Shown here in pieces: positions 35,863 to 44,208 of a stretch of DNA of 56,968 bases. The stretch is from Spirochaetaceae bacterium bin103 (GTDB taxonomy: Bacteria; Spirochaetota; Spirochaetia; SZUA-6; Bin103). The notes under the pieces are model-generated. The model was not told the DNA's origin. It saw nothing but the letters and a program-made list of their open reading frames with translations, and did not search any database. Location of the stretch: positions 1-56,968 of the forward strand of contig MPNH01000034.1 in assembly GCA_002238925.1 (NCBI GenBank), in the 5' to 3' direction. Every line of letters begins with the position of its first letter. Within the stretch, counting starts at the first letter, position 1. The translations under genes and the position numbers were made by a program.

Positions 35863-37092
35863 CTACCTGCCGCCGGGCCGCGCCAGCCAGGTGGAAGTGG
35901 CGGCGTGCAGGCAGGCGACGGCGTGGGCACGCGATTCGTCCAGGTCGTATTTCTCGTGCTGCTTGATCATGCAGGAGATGGCGCCCAAGCGGGTGACCGC
36001 CTGGAAACCCATGCTCGGCTGGTAGGGGCCTTCGTCGAAGGAGCAGAACGACTCGTGGAAGGTGTTCGGCAGCCGCAGCAAGCGCTGCTCCACCGCGTCC
36101 CAGAGCGAGCGCGTGGCGGGGTCGCCGGCCAGTGACGAGCGGTAGCGGAGCAGCACGTGGCCGGGACGGCGGAACCAGTTGTTTGAGTGCCACTCCCAGA
36201 ATAGCCACGGCCGCTGCTCCCGCAGATAGCGCCAGAGCGCCCGGTTCTCGGCGGTCGCGGCGGGGTCGCCCTGCGCCGCCAGGTCGGCCTCGAAGTACGG
36301 AAAGTGGCCGCGTGCATCGGCGACGCCGTGCCCGCGCGCCGTGCCGTCCGGGTTGGTGTTGGGGACCAGGCATACCCTGAAGCGGGCGCAGATCTCCGCA
36401 GCCGCTTCATCGTCGCCGACCAGGTGCTCGGCGATGAACCGGCACGCGTGTGCGGCCATCATCTCGGACGGCTGCGTGGTCTGGGCAATCACGACCGTCG
36501 GCGCATCCGGTTCGGTGCGGCCGATCTCCAGTGCGCGGATCGCCCGCCCTTCATGACTTGACCCGATCTCCCGAACGCGCCCGCGGCCGCCAAGCGTGTC
36601 GAGCCAGGCGTCGCGCTCGCTGCCCGGCCACCAGTGAAAGTTGCTGACGAACAGCGTCGCATCCGGCCGCCCGGCAGCGCCGAGCCGCAGCGTGACCTCC
36701 AGGTCCTCCCGGTTGGTGCGAATATCGCCGCGATCGAGCTGCCGCCACGCCCCGCCCAGGCGCACGATCATGTGCCGGTGGTCGTGCCAGCTTTCACCGC
36801 TGTGCACACGCGTCCGCATGCGTACCCTGATGGACCGCGCCGAGGGCCGCTTGTTCGCGACCCCGAAACAGACGTAGTACCCGACGCCGGCAAACCGGTG
36901 ATCGCCCGGGTCGGCCTCCAACACCAGGCCGAAGTCGTCGCCGCCGAAGCGGCCGATGCCGGTACCGTTGCCGCCCTCGAAGTCGGTGGCGATCAGAATC
37001 TCGTCGTCCTCATACGCCAGGGCGCCGTCGTCGCGCCGGACATCCTCCCAGCGCGGGTCGTATCGATGCAGGATGCTCACCGCAAGCTCCAT
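35863..37092 (-). CDS. M14-family carboxypeptidase-like protein, altered metal site
   Basis: The protein has 409 residues from the ATG at 37092; a GTG two codons upstream is possible. An N-terminal beta-sandwich of about 160 residues (with SNFHWWPGS) is followed by the M14 catalytic domain starting near RGRVREIGSSHEGRAI. The zinc motif HxxE reads Gln207-Pro-Ser-Glu210, so the first His ligand is replaced. The PNTNPDGTARGHG loop, the third ligand in EWHSNNW and the late catalytic-like Glu in IKQHEKYDLD are present. This matches cytosolic AGBL/AGTPBP-like layouts. It may be inactive or use a different metal geometry. Confidence 0.78.
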   Translation of the reverse strand: MELAVSILHRYDPRWEDVRRDDGALAYEDDEILIATDFEGGNGTGIGRFGGDDFGLVLEADPGDHRFAGVGYYVCFGVANKRPSARSIRVRMRTRVHSGESWHDHRHMIVRLGGAWRQLDRGDIRTNREDLEVTLRLGAAGRPDATLFVSNFHWWPGSERDAWLDTLGGRGRVREIGSSHEGRAIRALEIGRTEPDAPTVVIAQTTQPSEMMAAHACRFIAEHLVGDDEAAAEICARFRVCLVPNTNPDGTARGHGVADARGHFPYFEADLAAQGDPAATAENRALWRYLREQRPWLFWEWHSNNWFRRPGHVLLRYRSSLAGDPATRSLWDAVEQRLLRLPNTFHESFCSFDEGPYQPSMGFQAVTRLGAISCMIKQHEKYDLDESRAHAVACLHAATSTWLARPGGR

Positions 37093-37214
37093 GCCCACAG
37101 TAGCACGGCCAGCAGGGTGCGTTGCTGCCAGCGCCGGCCAGCGCCGGTTGAGGTGTTTCCCCTGCCGTGGCCGTATGGTAGGTTGGCGCCATCAACCTTG
37201 CTTGCACGTCAGTA

Positions 37215-38048
37215 ATGCTGCCCGACTGGGGGCTCGACGAGACCTTCGACCGGCTTGCCGCGTACGGCATCGATGCGCTGGAGTTGCGCGTGCGCGACAA
37301 TCCGCCGGGCGATCCTGCGCCGAGCTTCTGGGGCCGCCACGCGGCCGACGTGAGTCCGGCCAACTTCCTGGACAAGGTGCCGGCGATCCGTGCGGCGGCG
37401 GCGCGCACCGGGGTGCGGGTGTGCACGCTGGCGCCGCGCCTGTGGCCGGACAAGCCGAAGGTGGTGGACGCCGTGCTCGCCGGCGCTTACGCCATCGACC
37501 CGGATGCGCCGCCGATGGTGCGCCTGAGCCCTCCCGGCTACGACCGCGCGCGGCCCTACCGGGAGCAGTTCGCGGCGGTGCGGCGCGGCATCGAAGGGCT
37601 GCTGCCGCGCACGCGGGCACTGGACATCAAGCTGCTGTACGAAATCCACGTCGGCACGGTGGCGATGAGCGCCGGGCGCGCGCACGCCCTGCTCGACGGC
37701 CTCGACCCGGAGACCATCGGCGCCATCTTCGACCTGCCCAACATGTCGCGGGTGGCACTGGAAGACACCCGGCAGAGCCTCGACCTGCTCGGCCCCTACC
37801 TCGCCTACTGCCACATCGGTGGCTCACGCCCGGTAGCCGGCGCACCCGACGAGCACGGCCAGCGGCAGTGGAGCTGGGAGTTCTGTGCCCCGGAGGAAGG
37901 TATCGCCAACATCCCTCAGGTGGTGGCCGACCTGCGCGCCGTCGGCTACGACGGCTACCTGACCATCGAGGACTTCAGCACCCGCGACACCGATCTCAAG
38001 CTCCGCGAAGGCACCGCCTACCTCCGACACCTCCTGGAAATGACCTGA
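37215..38048 (+). CDS. Sugar phosphate isomerase/epimerase-like TIM-barrel protein
   Basis: The protein has 277 residues from the ATG at 37215. The barrel motifs of the xylose-isomerase-like AP endonuclease-2 superfamily are present: GLDETFDRLAAYGIDALELR, IKLLYEIHVGTVAMS, GAIFDLPNM, YLAYCHIGGSRPV and GYDGYLTIEDFSTRD, with the metal-binding Glu, Asp, His and Glu. The frame stays open for ten codons before the ATG and reads INLACTSV, which looks like the family's first strand. The real start may therefore be upstream at a non-standard codon. It probably works with the nearby glycosidases. Confidence 0.78.
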   Translation: MLPDWGLDETFDRLAAYGIDALELRVRDNPPGDPAPSFWGRHAADVSPANFLDKVPAIRAAAARTGVRVCTLAPRLWPDKPKVVDAVLAGAYAIDPDAPPMVRLSPPGYDRARPYREQFAAVRRGIEGLLPRTRALDIKLLYEIHVGTVAMSAGRAHALLDGLDPETIGAIFDLPNMSRVALEDTRQSLDLLGPYLAYCHIGGSRPVAGAPDEHGQRQWSWEFCAPEEGIANIPQVVADLRAVGYDGYLTIEDFSTRDTDLKLREGTAYLRHLLEMT

Positions 38049-38057
38049 TTGCCCCTG

Positions 38058-38090
38058 TATAATGCACAAAAGTTTGCAATTTTGTGCATT
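38058..38090 (+). promoter_or_regulatory. Promoter with perfect palindromic operator before DUF4143 gene
   Basis: A consensus TATAAT (38058-38063) has TGGAAA 17 bases upstream (38035-38040). Overlapping its end is an 11-bp perfect inverted repeat, AATGCACAAAA (38061-38071) and TTTTGTGCATT (38080-38090), with an 8-base spacer. The transcription start would lie inside the palindrome, an ideal place for a repressor. The AT-rich block contrasts with its surroundings. Confidence 0.6.
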
Positions 38091-38113
38091 ATGATGTGGG
38101 AACATCAGGAAAC

Positions 38114-39382
38114 ATGCTGAGTTCGTCGCTGCAGGACACCGTCGAGACCCAGAAACGAGAGATGCACGCTCGACTCGCAGAACGCTACATCGAGCGTGAT
38201 CTTGGCACCCCCATCCGCGACGATGAATTAATCAAGGTGATCATCGGCCCGCGCCGGTGCGGCAAGTCGTTTCTGGCCATGCACCTGCTCGGACAACGAG
38301 GTTCCCGGGGCTATGTCAACTTCGACGACGAGCGGCTCGCCGACGTGGCGAACTACGACCACCTGATCGCCGCGGTCAATGCCGTCTACGACAATCCACG
38401 CAACCTGCTGCTCGATGAGATTCAGAACCTGCCGCGGTGGGAACTGTTTGTGAATCGGCTCCAGCGCCAGGGGCTGCGACTCATTCTGACCGGGAGCAAC
38501 GCGCACCTGTTGAGCAGTGAGCTGGCCACCCACCTGACCGGCCGTCACCTGCCAATCAATTTGTTCCCGTTCTCGTTTCCCGAAACCTTGCGGGCTGACC
38601 CCGGGCCACGTACCGGGCCGGAGATGGCAACGCAGTTCCGCCGCTACTCGGAGGCGGGCGGCTACCCGGAACCCCTGTTACGCGACATGAACCGCGAGTA
38701 CTACCTGCGCACCCTGTGGGACTCCGTTCTGTACAAGGACATCGTGCGCCGGCGCCGCATCCGCTCGGCGGCCGGCCTAGACGACTTGGCCGGCTACCTG
38801 CTCGCCAATGTCGCCCGCGAGTACTCCCTGAACCGCCTCACCTCCGTCACGCGGTGCCGGAGTGTCCACACCGTGGCTAAATACATCGGCCACCTGGAGG
38901 AGGCATTCCTGTTCTTCTCGCTGCCGCGGTTTTCCTACCGGGTGCGCGAGACGGCGGCCGCGAACCGCAAGATCTACTGCATCGACAACGGCTTCGTGAC
39001 CGCCCGCGCCGTACAGTTCTCACCCGATACCGGCCGGCTGGCAGAGAACGCCGTCGCGGTCGCTCTTCACAAGCGGGCACTCGACGGTGCCTGCGAAGTC
39101 TACTTCTGGAAGGATGCCCGTCAGCGCGAGGTGGATTTTGTCGTGAAGGAGGGTCGGCAGGTAACGCAACTCATCCAGGTCTGCTGGGATATGACCGATG
39201 GGGACACCCGTCAGCGCGAGATTCGCGCTTTGCTGCAGGCCGGCGACGACCTGTCCTGCGACCGGCTGTTGGTGTTGACCGCAGAGGCCGACTCCGAGGA
39301 AGAGGTGGCGTGGTTCGGCAAGAGAGGCCGCATCCGGCTGCTCCCGCTGTGGCGCTGGTTCAACGAACAAGGAGGGACATAG
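38114..39382 (+). CDS. AAA-ATPase with DUF4143 C-terminal domain
   Basis: The protein has 422 residues, starting at MLSSSLQDTVETQKR behind AGGAAAC. Walker A is IIGPRRCGKSFLAM (about residues 44-57), Walker B is LLLDEIQNLPRWELFVNRL, sensor 1 is LILTGSNAHLLSSELATHL and the arginine-finger-like region is LTGRHLPINLFPFSF. The C-terminal DUF4143 part holds the restriction-like CEVYFWKDARQREVDFVVK (Asp, then Glu-x-Asp). These are orphan ATPases of unknown role, common as scattered paralogues. The stop is one base before the GH2 start, so GH2 is probably co-transcribed. Confidence 0.85.
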   Translation: MLSSSLQDTVETQKREMHARLAERYIERDLGTPIRDDELIKVIIGPRRCGKSFLAMHLLGQRGSRGYVNFDDERLADVANYDHLIAAVNAVYDNPRNLLLDEIQNLPRWELFVNRLQRQGLRLILTGSNAHLLSSELATHLTGRHLPINLFPFSFPETLRADPGPRTGPEMATQFRRYSEAGGYPEPLLRDMNREYYLRTLWDSVLYKDIVRRRRIRSAAGLDDLAGYLLANVAREYSLNRLTSVTRCRSVHTVAKYIGHLEEAFLFFSLPRFSYRVRETAAANRKIYCIDNGFVTARAVQFSPDTGRLAENAVAVALHKRALDGACEVYFWKDARQREVDFVVKEGRQVTQLIQVCWDMTDGDTRQREIRALLQAGDDLSCDRLLVLTAEADSEEEVAWFGKRGRIRLLPLWRWFNEQGGT

Positions 39383-39383
39383 C

Positions 39384-41651
39384 GTGCTCATCAACCGCGA
39401 TGCCAGGTCGCTTGCCGGGCGGTGGAAGTTCGCTACCGACCCGGAGGGCAAGGGCGACTTTGGCGAGCCGGACGGCAGCATCGAGAGCTGGCAGCGGCAG
39501 GTGACGTTCTTCGACCCGGAGTACGACGACAGCGGGTGGGACGACATCGCGGTGCCGGCGTGCTGGCAGACCGAGGGATACCGGTACAACGGCATCGCCT
39601 GGTATCGCACCCGTTTCCACTACCAGCCGGACGCGGCGGGCAATGTCATCCGGCTGCACTTCAAGGGCGTCGACTACTTCGCCGACGCGTGGCTGAACGG
39701 CTACTACCTCGGCTCCCACGAGGGCTTCTTCCACCGCTTCTCATTCGACGCCTCGCGCTGGATCAGGCCGGGCGAGAACCTGCTGGTCGTCAAGGTGGAT
39801 GCCCCGAACCTGAAGCGGCTGCTGGTGAAGGGGGCGCTGCAGGGCATCAACTGGGACTGCAACGATCCGAACCTCGATCCCGGCGGCATCTGGAACAACG
39901 TGCAACTGCTCGCCAGCCGCGACCTGTACGTCGGCCACCTCAAGGTCACCCCCTATGTCGACCTGCCGGGCAACTCGGCGCGCATCCTGTGCCGCGCCAC
40001 GATCCACAACACGACGCCCAAGATCAAGGTGGTGTCCGTAACCGGCACCCTGGCGCCGCACAACTTCGCCGGCGAAGCTCACGAGGCCAGCGCGGCCGTG
40101 ACCCTCCCGCCAGGCGTCTCCCAGACCGATCTGTGGCTGGACGTGGCCGAGCCGCGGCTGTGGTGGCCGTGGGACATGGGCGATCAGAACCTGTACGGCG
40201 TAACCGTCTCGGCCACCGACGAGGCGGGCGAACTGGACCGGATCGACGACCGCGTCGGCCTGCGCCACCTGCGCAAGGAGAGGGCAAACGGCTGGACCAT
40301 GTACGTGAACGGCAAACGCATCTTCTGCCGCGGCCCCAACTACGTGTCCGAGCAGCTGCAGTCCACCATGACCCGCGAGCGCTACGAGTGCGACGTGCGG
40401 CTGATGAAGGACGCCAACATGAACATGGTGCGCTCCTACTGCGTGGTCGAGCGCGAAGAGTTCTACGACGTGTGCGACGAGCAAGGCGTCATGGTGTACC
40501 AGGACTTTCCGACCACGGGCCGCATGAGCAACCGGAGCGACTACCTGCGCCGTGCCGTGCAGCAGGGCCGCCGCATGGTGAACCAGCTTTACCACCACCC
40601 GTCGATCGTGCTGTGGAGCTGGGGTTCGCAACCCGGCATCAAGAACTTCGAGAAGCTGTGCCTGGCGCTGGCCAACGCCTGCGCCGAGGAGGATCCGCAC
40701 CGCTTCATCCAACAGGGCGCCAGCGTCTGGCAGTGGCGCACCGCCAAGGCCAAGTTCGACTGGCCGATCGACTTCCACCTGCTCGCCGGCTGGTTCCATC
40801 CCGACGACCGCTTCGGTCCATTCCTGATGATGGAGCGCGACGAGTGCAACTCCGGCTACTCGGTGGAGGAGCTGAACATCAAGCGCAAGGAGCTGCTGGA
40901 GTTCGTGAGCGAGTACGGCCCGCCCGAAGCGCTGCCGGAGCTTCCGTCACTGGAGCGGATCATCCCGGAGGCGGACCGCTGGCCGGTCAACTGGGACGCC
41001 TACGCCCGCCACTGCCTGCACGGCGACATTTTGCGCCGCTGGATCGGCGAGCCGGACAGCCTGGAGCAGCTCATCCGCGACAGCCAGGAGCACCAAGCGT
41101 TCCACCTCAAGTACCACACCGAGTTCTACCGCCGCCACAAGTTCCGCCCCTGCAACGGCGCCCTGTTCTTCCAGTTCAAGGACTGCTGGCCCGCGGTCAC
41201 GGCCGCGGTGGTCGACTACTACGGGCGCCCGAAGCGCGCCTACCACACGCTCAAGCAGGCCTTCAACCCCATCCACGTACTGATGGACTGGCCATCGCTG
41301 GCCGGCGAAGTCCCCGACTCCGCGTTCCGCAAGGAGCTGTTTGTGGTCAACGACTACCACCACCCCTACCCCGCCCTGCAGGTCAGGTGGCAGATCCGCG
41401 ACGCTACCGGCGCGCCGCTCCTGGAGCAGGACATCTCCTGCAGCGCCGCCGCCAACTCGCTCACCAAGATCGCAGACGTGTCCTGGACCATTCCGCCGAC
41501 CCCCGGCGCCTGCTACCGCATCACCTTCACGCTGACGGACCCCGCCGGCACCCTCTCCACCAACGAATACCGCATCGCCGTCCAGGGCCCCACCCCGATC
41601 ACCCCCTGGCGCGGCTGGCTCCCATCCTCCGATACCGGACGAATTACTTGA
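39384..41651 (+). CDS. Glycoside hydrolase family 2 protein with altered acid/base
   Basis: The protein has 755 residues from a GTG with AAGGAGGG upstream. The domain order is a sugar-binding jelly roll (1-180; GIAWYRTRF, GVDYFADAWLNG), an immunoglobulin-like domain (about 190-290), a TIM barrel (about 295-620; CRGPNYVSEQL, NMVRSYCVVE) and a C-terminal sandwich. The nucleophile Glu510 is in VSEYGPPEA. At the acid/base position, where GH2 has Asn-Glu, this protein reads WSWGSQPG with Gln416. No signal peptide is seen. It may be inactive, or use another group. It resembles beta-mannosidase-like GH2 members. Confidence 0.82.
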   Translation: MLINRDARSLAGRWKFATDPEGKGDFGEPDGSIESWQRQVTFFDPEYDDSGWDDIAVPACWQTEGYRYNGIAWYRTRFHYQPDAAGNVIRLHFKGVDYFADAWLNGYYLGSHEGFFHRFSFDASRWIRPGENLLVVKVDAPNLKRLLVKGALQGINWDCNDPNLDPGGIWNNVQLLASRDLYVGHLKVTPYVDLPGNSARILCRATIHNTTPKIKVVSVTGTLAPHNFAGEAHEASAAVTLPPGVSQTDLWLDVAEPRLWWPWDMGDQNLYGVTVSATDEAGELDRIDDRVGLRHLRKERANGWTMYVNGKRIFCRGPNYVSEQLQSTMTRERYECDVRLMKDANMNMVRSYCVVEREEFYDVCDEQGVMVYQDFPTTGRMSNRSDYLRRAVQQGRRMVNQLYHHPSIVLWSWGSQPGIKNFEKLCLALANACAEEDPHRFIQQGASVWQWRTAKAKFDWPIDFHLLAGWFHPDDRFGPFLMMERDECNSGYSVEELNIKRKELLEFVSEYGPPEALPELPSLERIIPEADRWPVNWDAYARHCLHGDILRRWIGEPDSLEQLIRDSQEHQAFHLKYHTEFYRRHKFRPCNGALFFQFKDCWPAVTAAVVDYYGRPKRAYHTLKQAFNPIHVLMDWPSLAGEVPDSAFRKELFVVNDYHHPYPALQVRWQIRDATGAPLLEQDISCSAAANSLTKIADVSWTIPPTPGACYRITFTLTDPAGTLSTNEYRIAVQGPTPITPWRGWLPSSDTGRIT

Positions 41652-41700
41652 ATTAATGAGTTTAATGGAGTATGCACTAAATCCATTAAATTGAGTAATA
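41643..41700. promoter_or_regulatory. AT-rich nested palindrome before the ORC-like ATPase gene
   Basis: TTTAATGGA (41661-41669) and TCCATTAAA (41682-41690) form a perfect 9-bp inverted repeat with a 12-base spacer. Outside it, ATTACT (41643-41648) and AGTAAT (41694-41699) form a second, outer pair. TAATAT (41695-41700) could be a -10. The block is far more AT-rich than its surroundings and looks like a repressor operator, similar in style to the one at 38061. Confidence 0.5.
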
Positions 41701-41726
41701 TACCCACGACCAATTGAGCTGATTCG

Positions 41727-42953
41727 ATGGATCGCCGCAACAACCCTTACGCTCCCGGTGCCGGCTTGCAGCCGCCGGAACTGGCCGGCCGCGACCGGCT
41801 CATCGACGACGTAACCATAGACATGGACCGCGTCCTCCGGCGCCGCCCCACCAAGGGCCTCATCCTGCTGGGCTTGCGTGGCGTCGGCAAGACCGTCCTG
41901 CTCAATCGATTGCGCGCCTTCGCGGATGACAAGGGATTCCAGACAGCCAAGGTCGAGGCACCTGAAGGGAGCGTGCTGCCCCACCTGCTGGCGCCCGAGT
42001 TGCGGCGCATCCTCTATGCCCTCGACGTCCGCCAGTCGGGAGGACGACACCTGCGGCGAGCGGTGACCGTACTGCGCGGGTTCGCGAATGCGTTCAAGGT
42101 CAAGATCGGGGACATCGAGTTCAGCGTCGAGCCGGCGCCCGGCGAGGGTGACAGCGGCAATCTTGAACTAGACTTGCCACCCCTGTTGATTGCCGTGGCG
42201 GAGGCTGCCGCAGAGCGGCGCTCGGCGGTAGGCCTGTTCATTGACGAGATTCAATACCTCTCTGCGGTCGAACTCACTGCCGTCGTCGTGGCGTGTCACG
42301 AGATTGCCCAACGCAACCTGCCGCTGTTGTTCATCGGTGCCGGTCTCCCGCAGGTCGCCGCGCTTGCGGGCAAGGCGAAGTCATACGCTGAGCGGCTGTT
42401 CGACTATCCGGAAGTCGGACCGTTGGATTCCGATGCGGCCCGCGCGGCCATCGCGATGCCAGCAAAGAACGAAGGAGTCTCATTCGATGACGATGCCATC
42501 ACTGCGATGCTGCAGGCCACGCAGAACTATCCCTATTTTATCCAGGAGTGGGGATTCCAGGTGTGGAATCGCGCGCCGTCGAGTCCAATCGCGCAGGAAG
42601 TAGTGGCGGACTCCACCCCGGACGTGATCGCCCACCTGGACGCCAACTTCTTTCGCGTGCGCTTCGATCGCCTGACCGTGTTGCAACAGAAGTACCTGCG
42701 CGCCATGGCCGAACTCGGGCCCGGACCACACAAGACAGGACAAATCGCCACCACTCTCGGCGTCGCCGCAACCTCGGTAGCGACGGTCCGGCAACAACTC
42801 GTGAACAAGGGCATGGTCTGGAGCCAGCGGCACGGCGAGACCGCGTTTACCGTCCCGCTCTTCGACAGCTTCATGAAGCGACAGATGCCGACGCTGGAAC
42901 AACACGTACCGACACGCCGCAGGGGATCCACACGCCGAACGTCCAGCAGGTGA
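41727..42953 (+). CDS. ORC/CDC6-like AAA-ATPase with winged-helix tail
   Basis: The protein has 408 residues. The N-terminus NNPYAPGAGLQPPELAGRD precedes Walker A (GLRGVGKTVLLNRL). Walker B is VGLFIDEIQYLS, followed by sensor-like LPLLFIGAGLPQVAALAG. The C-terminal part has a winged helix (QIATTLGVAATSVATVRQQL) with a late basic tail. This is the orphan ATP-binding family often found near toxin genes or mobile DNA; no bona fide replication role is implied. It stands alone, after the AT-rich palindrome. Confidence 0.82.
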   Translation: MDRRNNPYAPGAGLQPPELAGRDRLIDDVTIDMDRVLRRRPTKGLILLGLRGVGKTVLLNRLRAFADDKGFQTAKVEAPEGSVLPHLLAPELRRILYALDVRQSGGRHLRRAVTVLRGFANAFKVKIGDIEFSVEPAPGEGDSGNLELDLPPLLIAVAEAAAERRSAVGLFIDEIQYLSAVELTAVVVACHEIAQRNLPLLFIGAGLPQVAALAGKAKSYAERLFDYPEVGPLDSDAARAAIAMPAKNEGVSFDDDAITAMLQATQNYPYFIQEWGFQVWNRAPSSPIAQEVVADSTPDVIAHLDANFFRVRFDRLTVLQQKYLRAMAELGPGPHKTGQIATTLGVAATSVATVRQQLVNKGMVWSQRHGETAFTVPLFDSFMKRQMPTLEQHVPTRRRGSTRRTSSR

Positions 42954-43056
42954 ACCCCGCTCAGCAGCGCGGTATTTTGTCCATTGCGATTCCATTTTTG
43001 GTCGAAAAACGGCATCGCACCACCCAGAATGAAGTAGCTGGGCTGCGCGGCTGAAA

Positions 43057-44208
43057 CTACTGGTAGGGGTCGGCGGCGTCGCGCAGGCCGTCGCCGACGA
43101 AGCTGAACATGAGCACGGCGAGCACCACGAAGATGCCGGGAATGAGCTGCCAGGAGCGCTGCGCGACGGCGGCCAGGTCCTGCGCTTCCTTGAGCAGTAC
43201 GCCCCAACTGACCGCCGGCGGCTGCATGCCCAGGCCCAGGAAACTGAGCGAGGTTTCCCCCAGGATGGTCTGCGGGATCGCCAGCGTGACGTGCACCACC
43301 AGGTAGCTGACGAAGTTGGGCAGCAGGTGGCGGACGATGGTGCTGGTGGAGGTGGCGCCGGCGATCTTGGCGGCGCGGATGAAGTCCTCTTCGCGCAGCG
43401 ACAGCAACTTGCCGCGCACGATGCGCGCCAGGCCGGCCCAGCCCACCACCGCCAGCACGATGGTGATGGCGAAGTAGGTCTGGGTAACGCTCCAGTCGCG
43501 CGGAATCGCCGCCGCCAGGGCCATCCACAGCGGGATGGTGGGAATCGACAGCAGCACCTCGATGACGCGCTGGATCACCTCGTCCACCATGCCCCCGGAC
43601 ATGCCCGAAAAGCCGCCGATCAGGCAGCCGAGCACGAAGCTCACGAACACGCCACCGAATCCGATCAGCAGCGAGATGCGGGCGCCGCTGACGGTGCGCG
43701 AGTACACGTCGCGGCCAAGCCGGTCGGTGCCGAACAGGAACACCGGGGCGCCGTCGGTGCCGAACAAGCGCACCTGCGCCGGGATGAAGCCCATCAGTTT
43801 GTACGGCTCGGTGCGGACGAAGAAGCGGATCGCGGACGGCGCGCTCTCGTCCTCGGTGAACTGCACGCGGAACGTCTCCCGGTTCACGCTGCGCTCCAGC
43901 CCATACACGAACGGCCCCTGCAGCCCCTCGCCCGCGGCAAAGAAGCGCACCGGCGTGGGTCGGGAGTTCTCGAATCCCTCGAACCGCGCCTGCTTGTCGT
44001 AGGGCGAGAAGAACTCGGCAAACAGCGAGATGCCATACATCAATGCCAGCACGGCGATGCCGGTCAGCGCCAGCTTGTGACGGCGGAACCGCCACCAGAT
44101 CAACTGTCCCTGGGAGGCGGTTTCGATGCTCAGCGCGCGCCGGCGCCGACGCTCCTGGGCGCGGGTTTCGGGTTCGCTCGCGGCGGCCGGGCGGCGCATT
44201 TCAGGCAT
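43057..44208 (-). CDS. Oligopeptide ABC transporter permease (OppC type)
   Basis: The protein has 383 residues. A long cytoplasmic start leads to TM1 (LALTGIAVLALMYGISL). A large periplasmic insert of about 100 residues follows before the FGTDRLGRDVYSRTVSGAR motif, a long-OppC variant. The EAA loop (EEDFIRAAKIAGATSTSTIV) and the C-terminal [14 protein letters not shown] are present. The start overlaps the oppB stop by 8 bases. It imports peptides or other solutes with the partner permease and binding protein. No ATPase genes follow, so they must lie elsewhere. Confidence 0.9.
   Translation of the reverse strand: MPEMRRPAAASEPETRAQERRRRRALSIETASQGQLIWWRFRRHKLALTGIAVLALMYGISLFAEFFSPYDKQARFEGFENSRPTPVRFFAAGEGLQGPFVYGLERSVNRETFRVQFTEDESAPSAIRFFVRTEPYKLMGFIPAQVRLFGTDGAPVFLFGTDRLGRDVYSRTVSGARISLLIGFGGVFVSFVLGCLIGGFSGMSGGMVDEVIQRVIEVLLSIPTIPLWMALAAAIPRDWSVTQTYFAITIVLAVVGWAGLARIVRGKLLSLREEDFIRAAKIAGATSTSTIVRHLLPNFVSYLVVHVTLAIPQTILGETSLSFLGLGMQPPAVSWGVLLKEAQDLAAVAQRSWQLIPGIFVVLAVLMFSFVGDGLRDAADPYQ

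Noticed and set aside
39422..41656. A 744-codon plus-strand frame overlapping GH2
   Set aside because: It is a +2 shadow with Arg/Pro/Gly-rich composition. The GH2 domains are in the other frame.
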